Assembly (NCBI RefSeq): GCF_003419895.1
Contig: NZ_QPMM01000010.1
Location: forward strand, 372,001 to 436,000
Origin: Chitinophaga silvatica
GTDB taxonomy: Bacteria; Bacteroidota; Bacteroidia; Chitinophagales; Chitinophagaceae
Length of the DNA stretch: 64,000 bases
Direction of reading: 5' to 3'
This document shows positions 46,536 to 56,767 of this stretch, in pieces. Positions within the stretch are counted from its first letter, which is position 1. Each line of letters opens with the position of its first letter. The notes under the pieces were generated by a model, which did not search any database, was not told where the DNA came from, and saw nothing but the letters and a program-made list of their open reading frames with translations. A program made the position numbers and the translations under genes.

Positions 46536-49500
46536 ATGCAGAATCGGCTCCAAAAGCTAAAACCAAAAGTTATATCATTTATGGCAACTCTGATATTACT
46601 TTTTTCACATTCACCAATTTATGCACATGGACAGATCAAGGTAACTTTTTCAGCAACAAATATGTCCCTGAAAAATTTCCTTAAAACAATAAAAGCCAAA
46701 ACTGGATATACAATTAAAAATTCAGATTTTCTTGAATCACAATTTGGCAATGATATTTTTAGTGTCAATTTCAATAATACTGATTTGGATGAGATACTAC
46801 GATATATACTTAAATCATCCGAAAATATTAAAGTTGAAGTCCTTAATAAAAGTATAATCTTTGCGTATAAGGATGATCACATATCAATTGATTCTTCAAT
46901 ATCCGGAATAAGTGGAATTGTTAAAGATAACTTAGGCAATATAATACCAGGAGCGACTATTCAAATAAAAAATTCGAATAAGGGAACTACCAGTGATAAC
47001 AGTGGTAGATTTAGCCTCCAAAATATTGAGAAAGGAAGTAAAATTCTAATTTCCTCTGTAGGTTATCAAACTAAAGAATACAATACCAATAATAAGACGA
47101 TTATAGCTGAATTAAATCCATTTATTAATAATTTAAATGAGACTCAAGTTATTGCATATGGCACTAGGTCCAAACGGCTAAATACAGGAAATGTTAATAC
47201 AATTACTGCTAAAGATATAACTGATATCCCAGTAAGTAATCCAATGCTCGCTTTACAAGGAAGAATACCTGGATTAGATATTCAACCTACAAATGGATTA
47301 GCAGGAAGTGGCGTTACTATCAGAGTTCAGAATCCAGCAAGTCTATTAAGCGGATTAGATCCTTTAATTCTTGTAAATGGTGTTCCATATCCTTCACAAT
47401 TTTTAGGAATGCCTTTATCCGCATCAATATTCGGCACGAATGGAGGAACACAATATGGACAATATGGTAGCCCATTAAGCTATATCAATTCAAACGATAT
47501 AGAAAGCATAAGTATTCTTAAAGGTGCAGATGCTACTGCAATATATGGCTCAAGAGCTGCGAATGGAGCCATTCTTATTCTTACTAAAAGCGGAAAAACA
47601 GGTAAGACTGAGATTACTGTAGATTTTCAATCTGGCATAAAAAAGACAGTCCGTCAATTACCGCTTCTCAATACTCCCCAATACCTTTCAATTAGGAGAG
47701 AAGCACTTAAAAATAGTGGAATTATAAATCCCGGTCCATATGATTATGATATAAATGGTTTTTGGGATACAACTACTTCACATAATTGGCAAAAAGAGTT
47801 ATGGGGCCGGACAGCATTTAATATGAATAGCACAATATCTGCAACAGGAGGAACAGAAAATTGTCAATATCTTCTAAGCGGTACATTTTCTAGAGAAAAT
47901 TATGTCTACCCTACTAACTTTAATTCTTTTAACGACACAAGAGGAAGTGGATACATAAGCCTTAATAGTAGCACACCTAACAAACGACTAAATATTAATT
48001 TCACAACAACCTATATGTATGATAAAAACAAGCCCTCAACAACATTTGCATTTCCTTTAAAACTGGCGCCAGATGCTCCCAATTTATTAGATAAAAATGA
48101 AACAATAAATTGGATGATTCGTCCTGATGGAGCTCCCAGCTGGTCTAATCCAATTGCGAATAATTATAATTTATTAACAAACGAAGTAACCAGTATGGTT
48201 AGCAATGTAAAAATTTCATATGAAATTATCCCGAATCTAAAATTATCATCAACCTTTTCTTACCAAAAACTAACACTAGACCAAACACAACCAACAACAA
48301 AAGCGTCGGTAAGCCCATATTACATAACAACTTACAATTTCAAATCTACCCTTGGAGTCACAAGTTCAAGGACAAGTTCATGGCAAATTGAACCTATGTT
48401 AAACTATAATATTATTCACCACAAACATTCTATTGAATTGTTTGCAGGATCTACATTTTCAAAAAATCAGAGTTTCGGAAGATCATTTACAGCCTATAAT
48501 TTTTTAACAGATCTATTGATTTATGACATTGGTTCAGCAGAAAGTATAATAAGCCCAATGACTAATAATTTTATTTATAAATATAATGCTCTCTATGGCA
48601 GAGCTAATTACAACTATAATCAAAAATATATATTTCAAATTACAGGCAGAAGAGATGGAAGTTCAAGATTTGGAGAAAACAATAAACTTCATTCATTTGG
48701 ATCAATAGCAGGTGCATGGATTTTTACTGAGGAGAGATTAATAAAAGAAAAATTAAAATCGTTAAGTTATGGTAAAATCAGATCTAGTTATGGAACGACT
48801 GGAAATGATCAAATTGGAGACTATAGCTTTCTCTCTCTATATCAAATAATCGCTAATAGGGCGTACCAAGGAATACCAGAAATAGGTCCAACATCCATAC
48901 CAAACCCTAATCTAAAATGGGAAGAGGTTCGAAAATGGGAGATCGGATTAGATTTGGGGTGGTTCGAAAATAGATTATTATTAAACCTTAACTACAGCAT
49001 TAATACAAGTAAAAATCCTCTTGTCTATTACCCGTTGGCAATTACTTCTGGTTTTCAATATATTTTAGAGAACTATAATGCTAAAATAAAAAACTCTTCT
49101 TTAGAATTGAATTTAACCACTAACAATATTACAAATAATTCCATTTCTTGGAACACCATTTTTAATATAACAATACCTAAAAACAAGTTGTTAAAATTTG
49201 ATAATTTATCTCAATCTCCTTATTCTAGCTATTATGTAATTGGAAAATCAACTAACATCATTAAAACATTTTTATCTGCGGGGGTAAATGATACTACAGG
49301 GAATTTTCAATTTTATGATAGCAAAGGAAATACAACAGAAACTCCTGATCCTATTAATGACGCTCAGCATATAATCACTTTTGATCCAAAATTCTACGGA
49401 GGAATTACAAATTCTCTAGTCTACAAAGGATTTACATTAAATTTTACTTTCAGCTTTGATAAAAGATACCGTCAAATAGTTTACCCAAGCGGTACTCCAG

Positions 49501-49859
49501 GAACTGTCAATAATAATCTTCCAATAGCAATGCTTGACAGATGGCAAAAACCTGGTGATAATGCAACTTATCAAAAATACACAGCTAATGGATCAAATTT
49601 CTACCAATATTATTTATATACTATTTCTGATAGAGGATTTTCAAATATCTTCTTTATTAGATGCCAGAATATTTCGATTACCTGGGAATTACCATCAAAG
49701 TTGAAAACCATTTTAAAAACAAATCGATGCACATTGTATGGGCAGGTAGTAAATCCGTTTGTATTTGCCAGCCAAAAGTCCTTAATGATTGATCCACAAT
49801 CTGGCAATGGATTCCCACTATTGAAAACTTTTAATTTAGGTATTAAGGCAACATTTTAA
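46536..49859 (+). CDS. SusC/RagA-type TonB-linked outer membrane protein with STN domain
   Basis: 1,107 aa. After the signal (about residues 12-30) comes an STN domain (residues ~35-110: VTFSATNMSLKNFLKTIKAK and VLNKSIIFAYKDD). A CarboxypepD_reg-like domain follows at ~122-200 (SGIVKDNLGNIIPGATIQI), then a plug (NTGNVNTITAKDITDIPVSN, ALQGRIPGLDIQ) and a barrel to the end. An STN domain normally interacts with a FecR-type anti-sigma factor, but no fecR or sigma gene is in this window. It forms an operon with the SusD gene (9 bp gap) and the GH2 gene, and presumably imports a glycan or peptide across the outer membrane. Confidence 0.92.
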   Translation: MQNRLQKLKPKVISFMATLILLFSHSPIYAHGQIKVTFSATNMSLKNFLKTIKAKTGYTIKNSDFLESQFGNDIFSVNFNNTDLDEILRYILKSSENIKVEVLNKSIIFAYKDDHISIDSSISGISGIVKDNLGNIIPGATIQIKNSNKGTTSDNSGRFSLQNIEKGSKILISSVGYQTKEYNTNNKTIIAELNPFINNLNETQVIAYGTRSKRLNTGNVNTITAKDITDIPVSNPMLALQGRIPGLDIQPTNGLAGSGVTIRVQNPASLLSGLDPLILVNGVPYPSQFLGMPLSASIFGTNGGTQYGQYGSPLSYINSNDIESISILKGADATAIYGSRAANGAILILTKSGKTGKTEITVDFQSGIKKTVRQLPLLNTPQYLSIRREALKNSGIINPGPYDYDINGFWDTTTSHNWQKELWGRTAFNMNSTISATGGTENCQYLLSGTFSRENYVYPTNFNSFNDTRGSGYISLNSSTPNKRLNINFTTTYMYDKNKPSTTFAFPLKLAPDAPNLLDKNETINWMIRPDGAPSWSNPIANNYNLLTNEVTSMVSNVKISYEIIPNLKLSSTFSYQKLTLDQTQPTTKASVSPYYITTYNFKSTLGVTSSRTSSWQIEPMLNYNIIHHKHSIELFAGSTFSKNQSFGRSFTAYNFLTDLLIYDIGSAESIISPMTNNFIYKYNALYGRANYNYNQKYIFQITGRRDGSSRFGENNKLHSFGSIAGAWIFTEERLIKEKLKSLSYGKIRSSYGTTGNDQIGDYSFLSLYQIIANRAYQGIPEIGPTSIPNPNLKWEEVRKWEIGLDLGWFENRLLLNLNYSINTSKNPLVYYPLAITSGFQYILENYNAKIKNSSLELNLTTNNITNNSISWNTIFNITIPKNKLLKFDNLSQSPYSSYYVIGKSTNIIKTFLSAGVNDTTGNFQFYDSKGNTTETPDPINDAQHIITFDPKFYGGITNSLVYKGFTLNFTFSFDKRYRQIVYPSGTPGTVNNNLPIAMLDRWQKPGDNATYQKYTANGSNFYQYYLYTISDRGFSNIFFIRCQNISITWELPSKLKTILKTNRCTLYGQVVNPFVFASQKSLMIDPQSGNGFPLLKTFNLGIKATF

Positions 49860-49868
49860 TATTATTTT

Positions 49869-51302
49869 ATGAGCAAAACAAATAATAAATTATACAAGGT
49901 ATCAGGTTCATTAGTATTATTTCTTGTACTCTGTTCCTGCAAAAAGTTTGTTGATGTTAATCCTCCAGTTCAACAACTATTAAAAAATGAAATTTACAAT
50001 AATAGCTCCACTGCAATAGGAGTATTAAATCAGTCCTTTGTTTTTATGCATTATATGGATACTTGGGGTATTGGAGGAATTCCAATTCAAACAGGGTTAC
50101 TTGGCGACGAATTAATATATTATAAACCTGGTGAAGATGTAACATTGACTGCTTTCTATACTGATAATTTAAACTCGAAAGATGTCTTCTCCACTAACGT
50201 TTGGACACAAGCATATCAAAATATTTTTTACATTAACGATGCTATAGAAGGCGTTGGAAATTCATCTTTAAATCAATCAATAAAGCAACAATTACTAGGG
50301 GAAGCAAAATTTATGAGAGGCTTATGCTATTTCTACTTAGTTAATATTTATGGGGATGTTCCAATTGTTTTAACTACAGATCATACAAAGAACTCGTTAA
50401 TAACTAGAGCTTCTCAATCAGATGTTTGGAATATAATTAAATCTGATCTTAATGATGCATATAATCTACTAAGCAATAGTTTCCTTAATGGTACTTTAAC
50501 TGGGACCAGCACTGACAGAGTAAGACCCACCAAATGGGCAGCGGCGGCATTGCTAGCAAAAGTATACTTATACAATAAGAATTGGGATTTGGCTGAAGAA
50601 AAATCTAATGAGGTAATTAACAACACTTCACTTTTCAAATTAGATTCTTTAAACGGTGTATTCAAAAAGAATAGTATCGAATCCATACTTCAATTTCAGT
50701 CAGTTAATTATATATTAAATACTTTTTATGGTCAATATTTTATACTTCCTGATAATTCTCAACCAAGTACACTTCAACCAACTTATTTAAGTAATCATCT
50801 TATTAACAGTTTTGAAATTGGAGATGAAAGAAAAAATAAATGGGTTGGATATAGCTATACTGCAATTGGAACTTACCCTTATGCATACAAATACAAAGAG
50901 TACAAAACAATTAATTATACTGATCCAATTACAGAGAATTACGTTACTCTTCGGCTTGGAGAACAATATCTAATAAGAGCTGAAGCTCGTGTTCAACAAA
51001 ACAACCTTTCAGGAGCTTTAACTGATTTAAACACAATAAGGAACAGAGCAAATCTATCAGGGTCAAGTGCTGTTACAAAAGATCAAATTATTGATGCTAT
51101 TGATCATGAAAGACAGGTCGAATTGTTTTTAGAACAAGGCGATAGATGGTTCGATCTTAGACGCGCAGGTAAGCTAGATAGTGTGATGCAAATTGTCGCT
51201 CCGGAAAAAGGAGGAACTTGGAGTAGTTATAAACAGTATTATCCAATTGAAATCGGAGAATTAAAACTAAATCCCAATTTACAACAGAATCCAGGCTACT
51301 AA
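49869..51302 (+). CDS. SusD/RagB-family surface lipoprotein
   Basis: 477 aa. The lipobox LVLCSC gives a lipidated Cys at about 24. SusD-like features are the TPR-type helices (LLGEAKFMRGLCYFYLVNIY, GDVPIV) and the C-terminal motifs YLIRAEARVQQNNLSGALTD and IDHERQVELFLEQGDRWFDL. It caps the SusC transporter at the cell surface and binds its ligand. It lies 9 bp after the SusC gene and 26 bp before the GH2 gene, a tight operon. Confidence 0.92.
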   Translation: MSKTNNKLYKVSGSLVLFLVLCSCKKFVDVNPPVQQLLKNEIYNNSSTAIGVLNQSFVFMHYMDTWGIGGIPIQTGLLGDELIYYKPGEDVTLTAFYTDNLNSKDVFSTNVWTQAYQNIFYINDAIEGVGNSSLNQSIKQQLLGEAKFMRGLCYFYLVNIYGDVPIVLTTDHTKNSLITRASQSDVWNIIKSDLNDAYNLLSNSFLNGTLTGTSTDRVRPTKWAAAALLAKVYLYNKNWDLAEEKSNEVINNTSLFKLDSLNGVFKKNSIESILQFQSVNYILNTFYGQYFILPDNSQPSTLQPTYLSNHLINSFEIGDERKNKWVGYSYTAIGTYPYAYKYKEYKTINYTDPITENYVTLRLGEQYLIRAEARVQQNNLSGALTDLNTIRNRANLSGSSAVTKDQIIDAIDHERQVELFLEQGDRWFDLRRAGKLDSVMQIVAPEKGGTWSSYKQYYPIEIGELKLNPNLQQNPGY

Positions 51303-51328
51303 GCTAATTAACAATTGATATTATCCAC

Positions 51329-53998
51329 ATGAAACAAAAAAAAACAATTTTAGGTTTTGCTATGATAATACATTCTCTGTATTCATATGCACAACAACCC
51401 GACCAAGAATACAATCATTGCACACTTAAAACAAGATGGCACAGCAATATGGAAGTAACCCCATACCCGAGACCTCAACTTAAACGAGATAATTGGATTA
51501 ATCTAAATGGTCAATGGGAGTTTGCCATTACTGATTCGGCGGATTCTAAACCTATTGAATATTCAGGTAAAATAAATGTGCCGTTTCCGATTGAATCAAA
51601 ATTGTCGGGTGTTAGCAAAAAACTTAATCCAAACCAGAGCTTATGGTATAAAAGATATTTTAATATTCCACATCAAAATGGAAAATACTTACTGAACTTT
51701 GGAGCTGTAGATTATGAAGCTACAGTATATTTAAATGGAAAGGAAATAGGGAAACATAAAGGCGGGTATCTCCCGTTTACCATAGATATTACCAACTTTA
51801 TTAAGAATACCAATAATGAATTAGTTGTAAAAGTATATGATCCAACAGATACTGGCCCAAATCCTCATGGCAAGCAAACCTTAACTCCAAGCAATATTTA
51901 TTATACTCCAAGTAGTGGAATTTGGCAAACTGTTTGGATAGAAAATGTGCCACAAAGCTTCATATCTTCAATAAAAACAAATCCGAATATAGATAATAAT
52001 ACTATTAATTTAAATATTAATTTAAATAGTGATTATAAGAATAAAAAGTTAGAACTAACAATATATATTATAAATGATGGAAAGATTATTAACTCAAAAT
52101 CTGTTTTGGTAAGTAAAGGAAGCAATCAAAGTATTTTATCTCTGTCTATTCCAGATGCTAAGTTATGGTCTCCTGAGTTTCCATTCATTTATGATTTAAA
52201 AGTCATCTTATCTGAAAACAAAAAGAAAATAGATGAAATTGATAGTTATTTTGGAATGAGAAAAATTACCATTCAAAAAGATGAAAAGGGAATGGACCGA
52301 ATTTTTCTTAACAATAAATACACTTATAATCTAGGAATTCTTGATCAGGGATTCTGGCCCGATGGTTTATATACCGCCCCATCAGATGAAGCATTAGAAT
52401 ATGATATTAAGGCGATTAAATTAATGGGCTTTAATACTATTAGAAAGCACATTAAAATTGAACCCGAAAGATGGTATTATTATGCCGACAAATTAGGTAT
52501 CTTAGTATGGCAAGATTTTGTTAATCCACCTCAACAACTTCCAATTGGATCAAAAGTAGAATTTGAAAATGAGATTCAGGAAACTATTGAACAATTATAC
52601 AACCACCCTTCTATAGTTTTATGGACTCTATTCAACGAGGGTTGGGGAGCATATGATCAAGAAAGACTTACAAAATTTGTAAAAAAAATAGACTCTACTA
52701 GATTAATCAATGGACATTCAGGTGAAATGTTATATAGTGATAATCTCTTAAGAAGTCAACCCCATAAACCATGGATGAATAGCGATATAGTTGATATTCA
52801 CACATATCCCTTTCCTAGGAATACCCCTAACCTTCCTGGGAAAGCGAAAGTAATTGGAGAATTTGGAGGAATTGGCGTTTCTACTTATGGCCATCAATGG
52901 AACGACATGCAAGGTTGGGGATATGTTCAAGCAAATGCAACTGAACTGAAAGAAAAGTATCGACAAATGACTGATTCATTGAAAATACTTGAAACAAATG
53001 GATTGAGTGCTTCAATTTATACACAACCCTTTGATGTTGAAGACGAAGAAAACGGTTTAATCTCTTATGATAGAGAAATTATCAAAATACCTATTGATAC
53101 TCTTAGAGCACTTAATAAGAAACTTAATCCATTTGCTGAAAATACGATTTATTCAAATTTCCATGTCGCACAGGATATTGATGTAAATGACAATGATAAT
53201 CGTTTTAATGAATTATTGGCTAAATACAACAATGGAAATAGAGACTCTGCATTATTACGTAGATTAGTTCTAATTGCTACTAGACAAAAGAAACAAGATA
53301 TAGTTAGTAAAATTGGAAATGATTATATTGAAATATTAAATGATCCATATTCTTTTGATAATCTTCGATTAATTAAATACATTACTAAATCACCCTCTGA
53401 CAAAGGTTTTAGGATGTTCTTAGAAAAATCTAATCAAATAGATAAAATTTTAGGTAATTATACTTCTTCAGATGTATTAAAACCTATAATAAAAAAATTC
53501 GAACTTCCTGCCTTCAAATTTGAACCAGACAAAAATTATGATTGGGATAAAATATTAAAAGATGTTACTAATAAGTATGGAGAAATTGGAGAAGAAGCTG
53601 CCCTAGGCAGAATAATGATAGAATATAGCGGATTATTACAAAATAAACCTGATTGGGAAAAATTTGGTAAATATTATGTGTTGTATTTCAAAAAAGCTTT
53701 AAAACACCCTGAATATATAATCAATATGCTTTCTTGGCCAATATTCAAACATATAAATGATCCTGAAACGCTTCGTTTTGCTGCAACGGTTGTAAAATAC
53801 GCAATAGATAATTGGGATAATTCTCCAAATACCATAGACACTTATGCAAATCTTTTGCATAAAACCCAGCAAACTCAAAAAGCTATTGAATGGGAATCTA
53901 AAGCACTAGAACAAATAAGAGGCACTAAAGATGAACAAACTTACGCCGAAACGCTCCAAAAAATGAAAGATAACAAGCCTACGTGGCCTCAAAACTGA
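51329..53998 (+). CDS. GH2 family glycoside hydrolase with unusual helical C-terminal domain
   Basis: 889 aa. The signal sequence is KKTILGFAMIIHSLYSYAQQ. The GH2 sugar-binding domain follows at about 45-210 (RDNWINLNGQWEFAIT, LWYKRYFNIP, VYLNGKEIGKHKGGYLPF), then an immunoglobulin-like domain at 210-315 and a TIM barrel. The acid/base Glu is in LWTLFNEGWGAYDQ (near 436) and the nucleophile Glu in VIGEFGG (near 511). The last ~260 residues do not belong to GH2. They are helical and end with DTYANLLHKTQQTQKAIEWE and YAETLQKMKDNKPTW, like the TPR-type tail found on some Bacteroidota thioredoxin-family proteins. It is co-transcribed with SusCD and probably works on the imported glycan. Confidence 0.88.
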   Translation: MKQKKTILGFAMIIHSLYSYAQQPDQEYNHCTLKTRWHSNMEVTPYPRPQLKRDNWINLNGQWEFAITDSADSKPIEYSGKINVPFPIESKLSGVSKKLNPNQSLWYKRYFNIPHQNGKYLLNFGAVDYEATVYLNGKEIGKHKGGYLPFTIDITNFIKNTNNELVVKVYDPTDTGPNPHGKQTLTPSNIYYTPSSGIWQTVWIENVPQSFISSIKTNPNIDNNTINLNINLNSDYKNKKLELTIYIINDGKIINSKSVLVSKGSNQSILSLSIPDAKLWSPEFPFIYDLKVILSENKKKIDEIDSYFGMRKITIQKDEKGMDRIFLNNKYTYNLGILDQGFWPDGLYTAPSDEALEYDIKAIKLMGFNTIRKHIKIEPERWYYYADKLGILVWQDFVNPPQQLPIGSKVEFENEIQETIEQLYNHPSIVLWTLFNEGWGAYDQERLTKFVKKIDSTRLINGHSGEMLYSDNLLRSQPHKPWMNSDIVDIHTYPFPRNTPNLPGKAKVIGEFGGIGVSTYGHQWNDMQGWGYVQANATELKEKYRQMTDSLKILETNGLSASIYTQPFDVEDEENGLISYDREIIKIPIDTLRALNKKLNPFAENTIYSNFHVAQDIDVNDNDNRFNELLAKYNNGNRDSALLRRLVLIATRQKKQDIVSKIGNDYIEILNDPYSFDNLRLIKYITKSPSDKGFRMFLEKSNQIDKILGNYTSSDVLKPIIKKFELPAFKFEPDKNYDWDKILKDVTNKYGEIGEEAALGRIMIEYSGLLQNKPDWEKFGKYYVLYFKKALKHPEYIINMLSWPIFKHINDPETLRFAATVVKYAIDNWDNSPNTIDTYANLLHKTQQTQKAIEWESKALEQIRGTKDEQTYAETLQKMKDNKPTWPQN

Positions 53999-54053
53999 CG
54001 CGGTTTAATATGTGATGGTGAGAATTCTGAACTCACCGTGGCAATAGCTACAG

Positions 54054-54085
54054 TTGCCAATATTCTTATTGGCAAAATTTTTTAA
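54054..54085 (+). terminator. Terminator of the SusC-SusD-GH2 operon
   Basis: Perfect 9-bp stem TTGCCAATA/TATTGGCAA (54054-54062, 54067-54075) with a 4-nt loop, followed by a run of seven T, 56 nt after the GH2 stop. Confidence 0.85.
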
Positions 54086-54347
54086 AAAATATCTTGAAAA
54101 GAATAGTACTCCTTACAATTTAATAGTGTATTATAATATGTAAGCTTTTGATATAGTACTCAACCAATATTAAGAGTGTATTATTAATAAATAACCATAA
54201 AAACATCCAGGTCATGTTAAACTCATATCAAATGACTACCCGAGTATCACCATACAAGTTCCGATGGTGTATAATTTATAAACAAAGTATTTTATTCTTA
54301 AACAACCCCAAATTTAATTTTCTAACCCACAAAAACTATTTGGTAAA

Positions 54348-55355
54348 ATGAACATCAGAAGAAGTCGCAAAGATTTCCCGATCGAGGCAGATATTCAAGA
54401 ATTCCACTCGATCGATGACCTTCCTGGAGAATTTCTCCCTCTGCTCACAAATGACTCCAAATTCATTTTAAATGCAGATGAAGATGTAGAAATGGTGCAT
54501 CAGGTAATGAGGCTCGGCGATATGTCGCTATGGTTGCACGATATATTCCCCCGAACTAATCTTCACCTCGTGCCGTTTTCCGACAGGAAGGTCATTTCTT
54601 TTCAATTCCATGCGAAAAACATGATCCTTAACGATCTCGATGGCGGATTACCTTACAAGGCCTTAGATAGAGAGGTATTAATCTACCAGATCGAAGATGG
54701 TACTGCTCCGGATTTCTTTATTGATGATAGCGAAGTAGTAGTAAGAGTCAACGTAAATATGGATAAGAAAGATTTCATAGAACTGGCTAAATTCAATCCT
54801 TACTTACAACAAGTTGCAGATATGATCTGTGATACAACAACCACCTGCAAACAATTAAATCCAACTTATATCCGGATTACAAAGTTTGTAGAATGGATGA
54901 CAGAAACTATGTGCAAATTCCCAGGCAAAGGTTTACCGGCCACCCTGCTTTATCGCAGATGCGCCATCAATATGATGATCAATGCCGCTATTCAATTCAG
55001 ACAACCACATTTGGCAACATACCAGGTACCCAGTTATCTGCAAACCGTTTTACCAGCTGCTTTGAAGTATCTTGAATCCAATCTCAAGCAACCATTAGAT
55101 TTGACTAAAATGGCAGCTCAACTGGGTACTTTTCCTATTATTCTGCACAGAACCTTCTATAAGGCGTTTTTAATAACTCCGTCTCAGTATCAAATGCATT
55201 ATCGTTTACTAAAGGCAATGGAAACAATCTGGATGCCCACAACTAAACTTGAGAATATTGTAGATACTTATGGGTTTACCAGTGTGCAGCAACTACGTAG
55301 TACCTTTTTATCGTATTATAGCTGTTCCATCGAAAACCTTAGAAACAACCAATGA
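54348..55355 (+). CDS. AraC family transcriptional regulator
   Basis: 335 aa. The C-terminal ~100 residues form the two HTH motifs of AraC (LKQPLDLTKMAAQLGTFPII, LHRTFYKAFLITPSQY, then a weak second HTH around LENIVDTYGFTSVQQLRSTF). The N-terminal ~230 residues are a soluble sensing part without a familiar domain (WLHDIFPRTNLHLVPFSDRK). The last codon overlaps the small hairpin 55352-55371, which may serve as terminator. Base composition returns to core-like here, so the gene marks the right side of the AT-rich island. The target is unknown, possibly the SDR gene or the SusC/D operon downstream. Confidence 0.8.
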   Translation: MNIRRSRKDFPIEADIQEFHSIDDLPGEFLPLLTNDSKFILNADEDVEMVHQVMRLGDMSLWLHDIFPRTNLHLVPFSDRKVISFQFHAKNMILNDLDGGLPYKALDREVLIYQIEDGTAPDFFIDDSEVVVRVNVNMDKKDFIELAKFNPYLQQVADMICDTTTTCKQLNPTYIRITKFVEWMTETMCKFPGKGLPATLLYRRCAINMMINAAIQFRQPHLATYQVPSYLQTVLPAALKYLESNLKQPLDLTKMAAQLGTFPIILHRTFYKAFLITPSQYQMHYRLLKAMETIWMPTTKLENIVDTYGFTSVQQLRSTFLSYYSCSIENLRNNQ

Positions 55356-55388
55356 AGAGCACTCTCTTCATGAGATATGATTTTTTAG
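55352..55388 (+). terminator. Probable terminator of the AraC gene
   Basis: 8-bp stem ATGAAGAG/CTCTTCAT (55352-55359, 55364-55371) starting within the last codons, followed by GAGATATGATTTTTT. A second small stem GGGCTAA/TTAGCCC lies at 55403-55418. Confidence 0.5.
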
Positions 55389-55514
55389 GTTAGTGCGAAG
55401 CCGGGCTAATCTTAGCCCAGCCATGTCTTTTTCCTCAAAATAACCCTTACTTCAATAGCAATGGAAAAGATTCAGTAAATTACTGTTCTTTCATCGCTTA
55501 AAAAGTAAGGGTTT

Positions 55515-56336
55515 ATGTTATTTAAGAATCGCACCGTTTTTATCACCGGCGCAAGCAGAGGAATCGGAAAAGCAATCGCCCTACGCCTCGCAGCACAAGG
55601 CGCCAATATTGTAATAGCCGCTAAAAGCGTTACAGAAGATCCCCGTCTTGGTGGTACTATCTACTCCGCTGCAGAAGAAGTAATCGCCGCAGGCGGACAA
55701 GCACTGGCCGTACAAGTAGATATACGAGAAGAATCTCAAATACAACAAGCCGTGGAGCAAGCCGTAGAAAAATTCGGAGGCATAGATATCGTTATCAACA
55801 ATGCCTCGGCTATTCAGCTTACCAATACAGAAGAAACTGCCGCCAAACGATTCGATCTGATGTTCGATATCAATGTTCGTGGTACCTTCCTGGTAACCCA
55901 ACATTGTATTCCTTACCTCAAAAAAGGTAATAATCCACATATTCTCACCCTCTCCCCTCCTATTAATCTCGATCCCCGCTGGTTTGGCCCTCATGTAGCC
56001 TATACCATCAGTAAGTATAATATGAGCCTCCTGGCAATAGGATGGGCTAATGAGCTGGAGAAATATAAAATCGCCTCTAATGCCCTCTGGCCGGTAACAA
56101 CTATTGCTACTGCAGCAGTTAAAAACCTGCTTGGTGGCGATACACTTATAAATAAAAGCAGAACAACAGATATTCTTGCCGATGCTACAGAATATATTCT
56201 GCAACAACCTTCTGCTACATATACAGGTAATACATTTTTAGATGAAGATGTACTTAGAGCCGCAGGCATAACTGATTTCGATAAGTATTCGGTAGTGCCG
56301 GGAGCTAAACTGCAAAGAGATTTGTTTATATCATAG
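55515..56336 (+). CDS. Short-chain dehydrogenase, HSDL2-like
   Basis: 273 aa. Rossmann start TGASRGIG (residues 11-18), NNAS (95-98), the catalytic Ser in ILTLSPP (about 147), and the Tyr163/Lys167 pair in YTISK give a complete SDR active site. The insert VTEDPRLGGTIYSAAEEVIA resembles the HSDL2 family of SDR proteins. It is probably a cytoplasmic NAD(P)(H)-dependent oxidoreductase of unknown substrate. It follows the AraC gene after 160 bp with its own start region, in the same direction. Confidence 0.87.
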   Translation: MLFKNRTVFITGASRGIGKAIALRLAAQGANIVIAAKSVTEDPRLGGTIYSAAEEVIAAGGQALAVQVDIREESQIQQAVEQAVEKFGGIDIVINNASAIQLTNTEETAAKRFDLMFDINVRGTFLVTQHCIPYLKKGNNPHILTLSPPINLDPRWFGPHVAYTISKYNMSLLAIGWANELEKYKIASNALWPVTTIATAAVKNLLGGDTLINKSRTTDILADATEYILQQPSATYTGNTFLDEDVLRAAGITDFDKYSVVPGAKLQRDLFIS

Positions 56337-56420
56337 CCCGCAGATAATGCGGATAATTCCATTGTTGCAAGGCCAGTTGACCTACCATACCAACATTATA
56401 GCTCACCAATTAAGCACGTA

Positions 56421-56457
56421 GCCGGAATTGCAGCTCAGGTATCGCAGCAATTCCGGC
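56421..56457. other. 11-bp perfect stem downstream of the SDR gene
   Basis: GCCGGAATTGC (56421-56431) pairs with GCAATTCCGGC (56447-56457). There is no T-run on either side, so it is not a classical terminator. It could block transcription read-through or be a binding site. The rest of 56337-56767 has no gene. Confidence 0.5.
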
Positions 56458-56583
56458 GGTCAGGTGAAGTGCCTCCTCATCCTTTCAAGCTAAAAAACTT
56501 TTCTTTGCTTATATAATCGTATAAAAATCAACAAAATCGATACAATACTCTGCTATCAATATTAATGTCAAATTAACACTTAA

Positions 56584-56614
56584 TTTGGATATTAATTTTA
56601 TTTAGGTAATTTTA
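56584..56614 (+). promoter_or_regulatory. Candidate promoter of the second SusC/SusD operon
   Basis: TTTG at 56584-56587, a 19-bp spacer, then TAATTTTA at 56607-56614. This fits the Bacteroidota TTTG / TAnnTTTG promoter with one mismatch in the last base. It would give a leader of about 145 nt before the SusC start. Confidence 0.4.
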
Positions 56615-56767
56615 GTAACGCGAAAATACTACTTCGGTTATAGTGCAGGCTTATCCCTGAATCAAGGAAAATATCTTTACAGAAACCCTCATAAATACTG
56701 AAAGCTATATGACATAAACAGTGTTGTCCACGTAACACTCATTTTCTCACTTTTATTGTTCCATGTT

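Noticed and set aside
55581..56362. Two long minus-strand frames opposite the SDR gene
   Set aside because: The plus-strand SDR has a full active site. The opposite frames have Cys/Ser-rich, unprotein-like composition.
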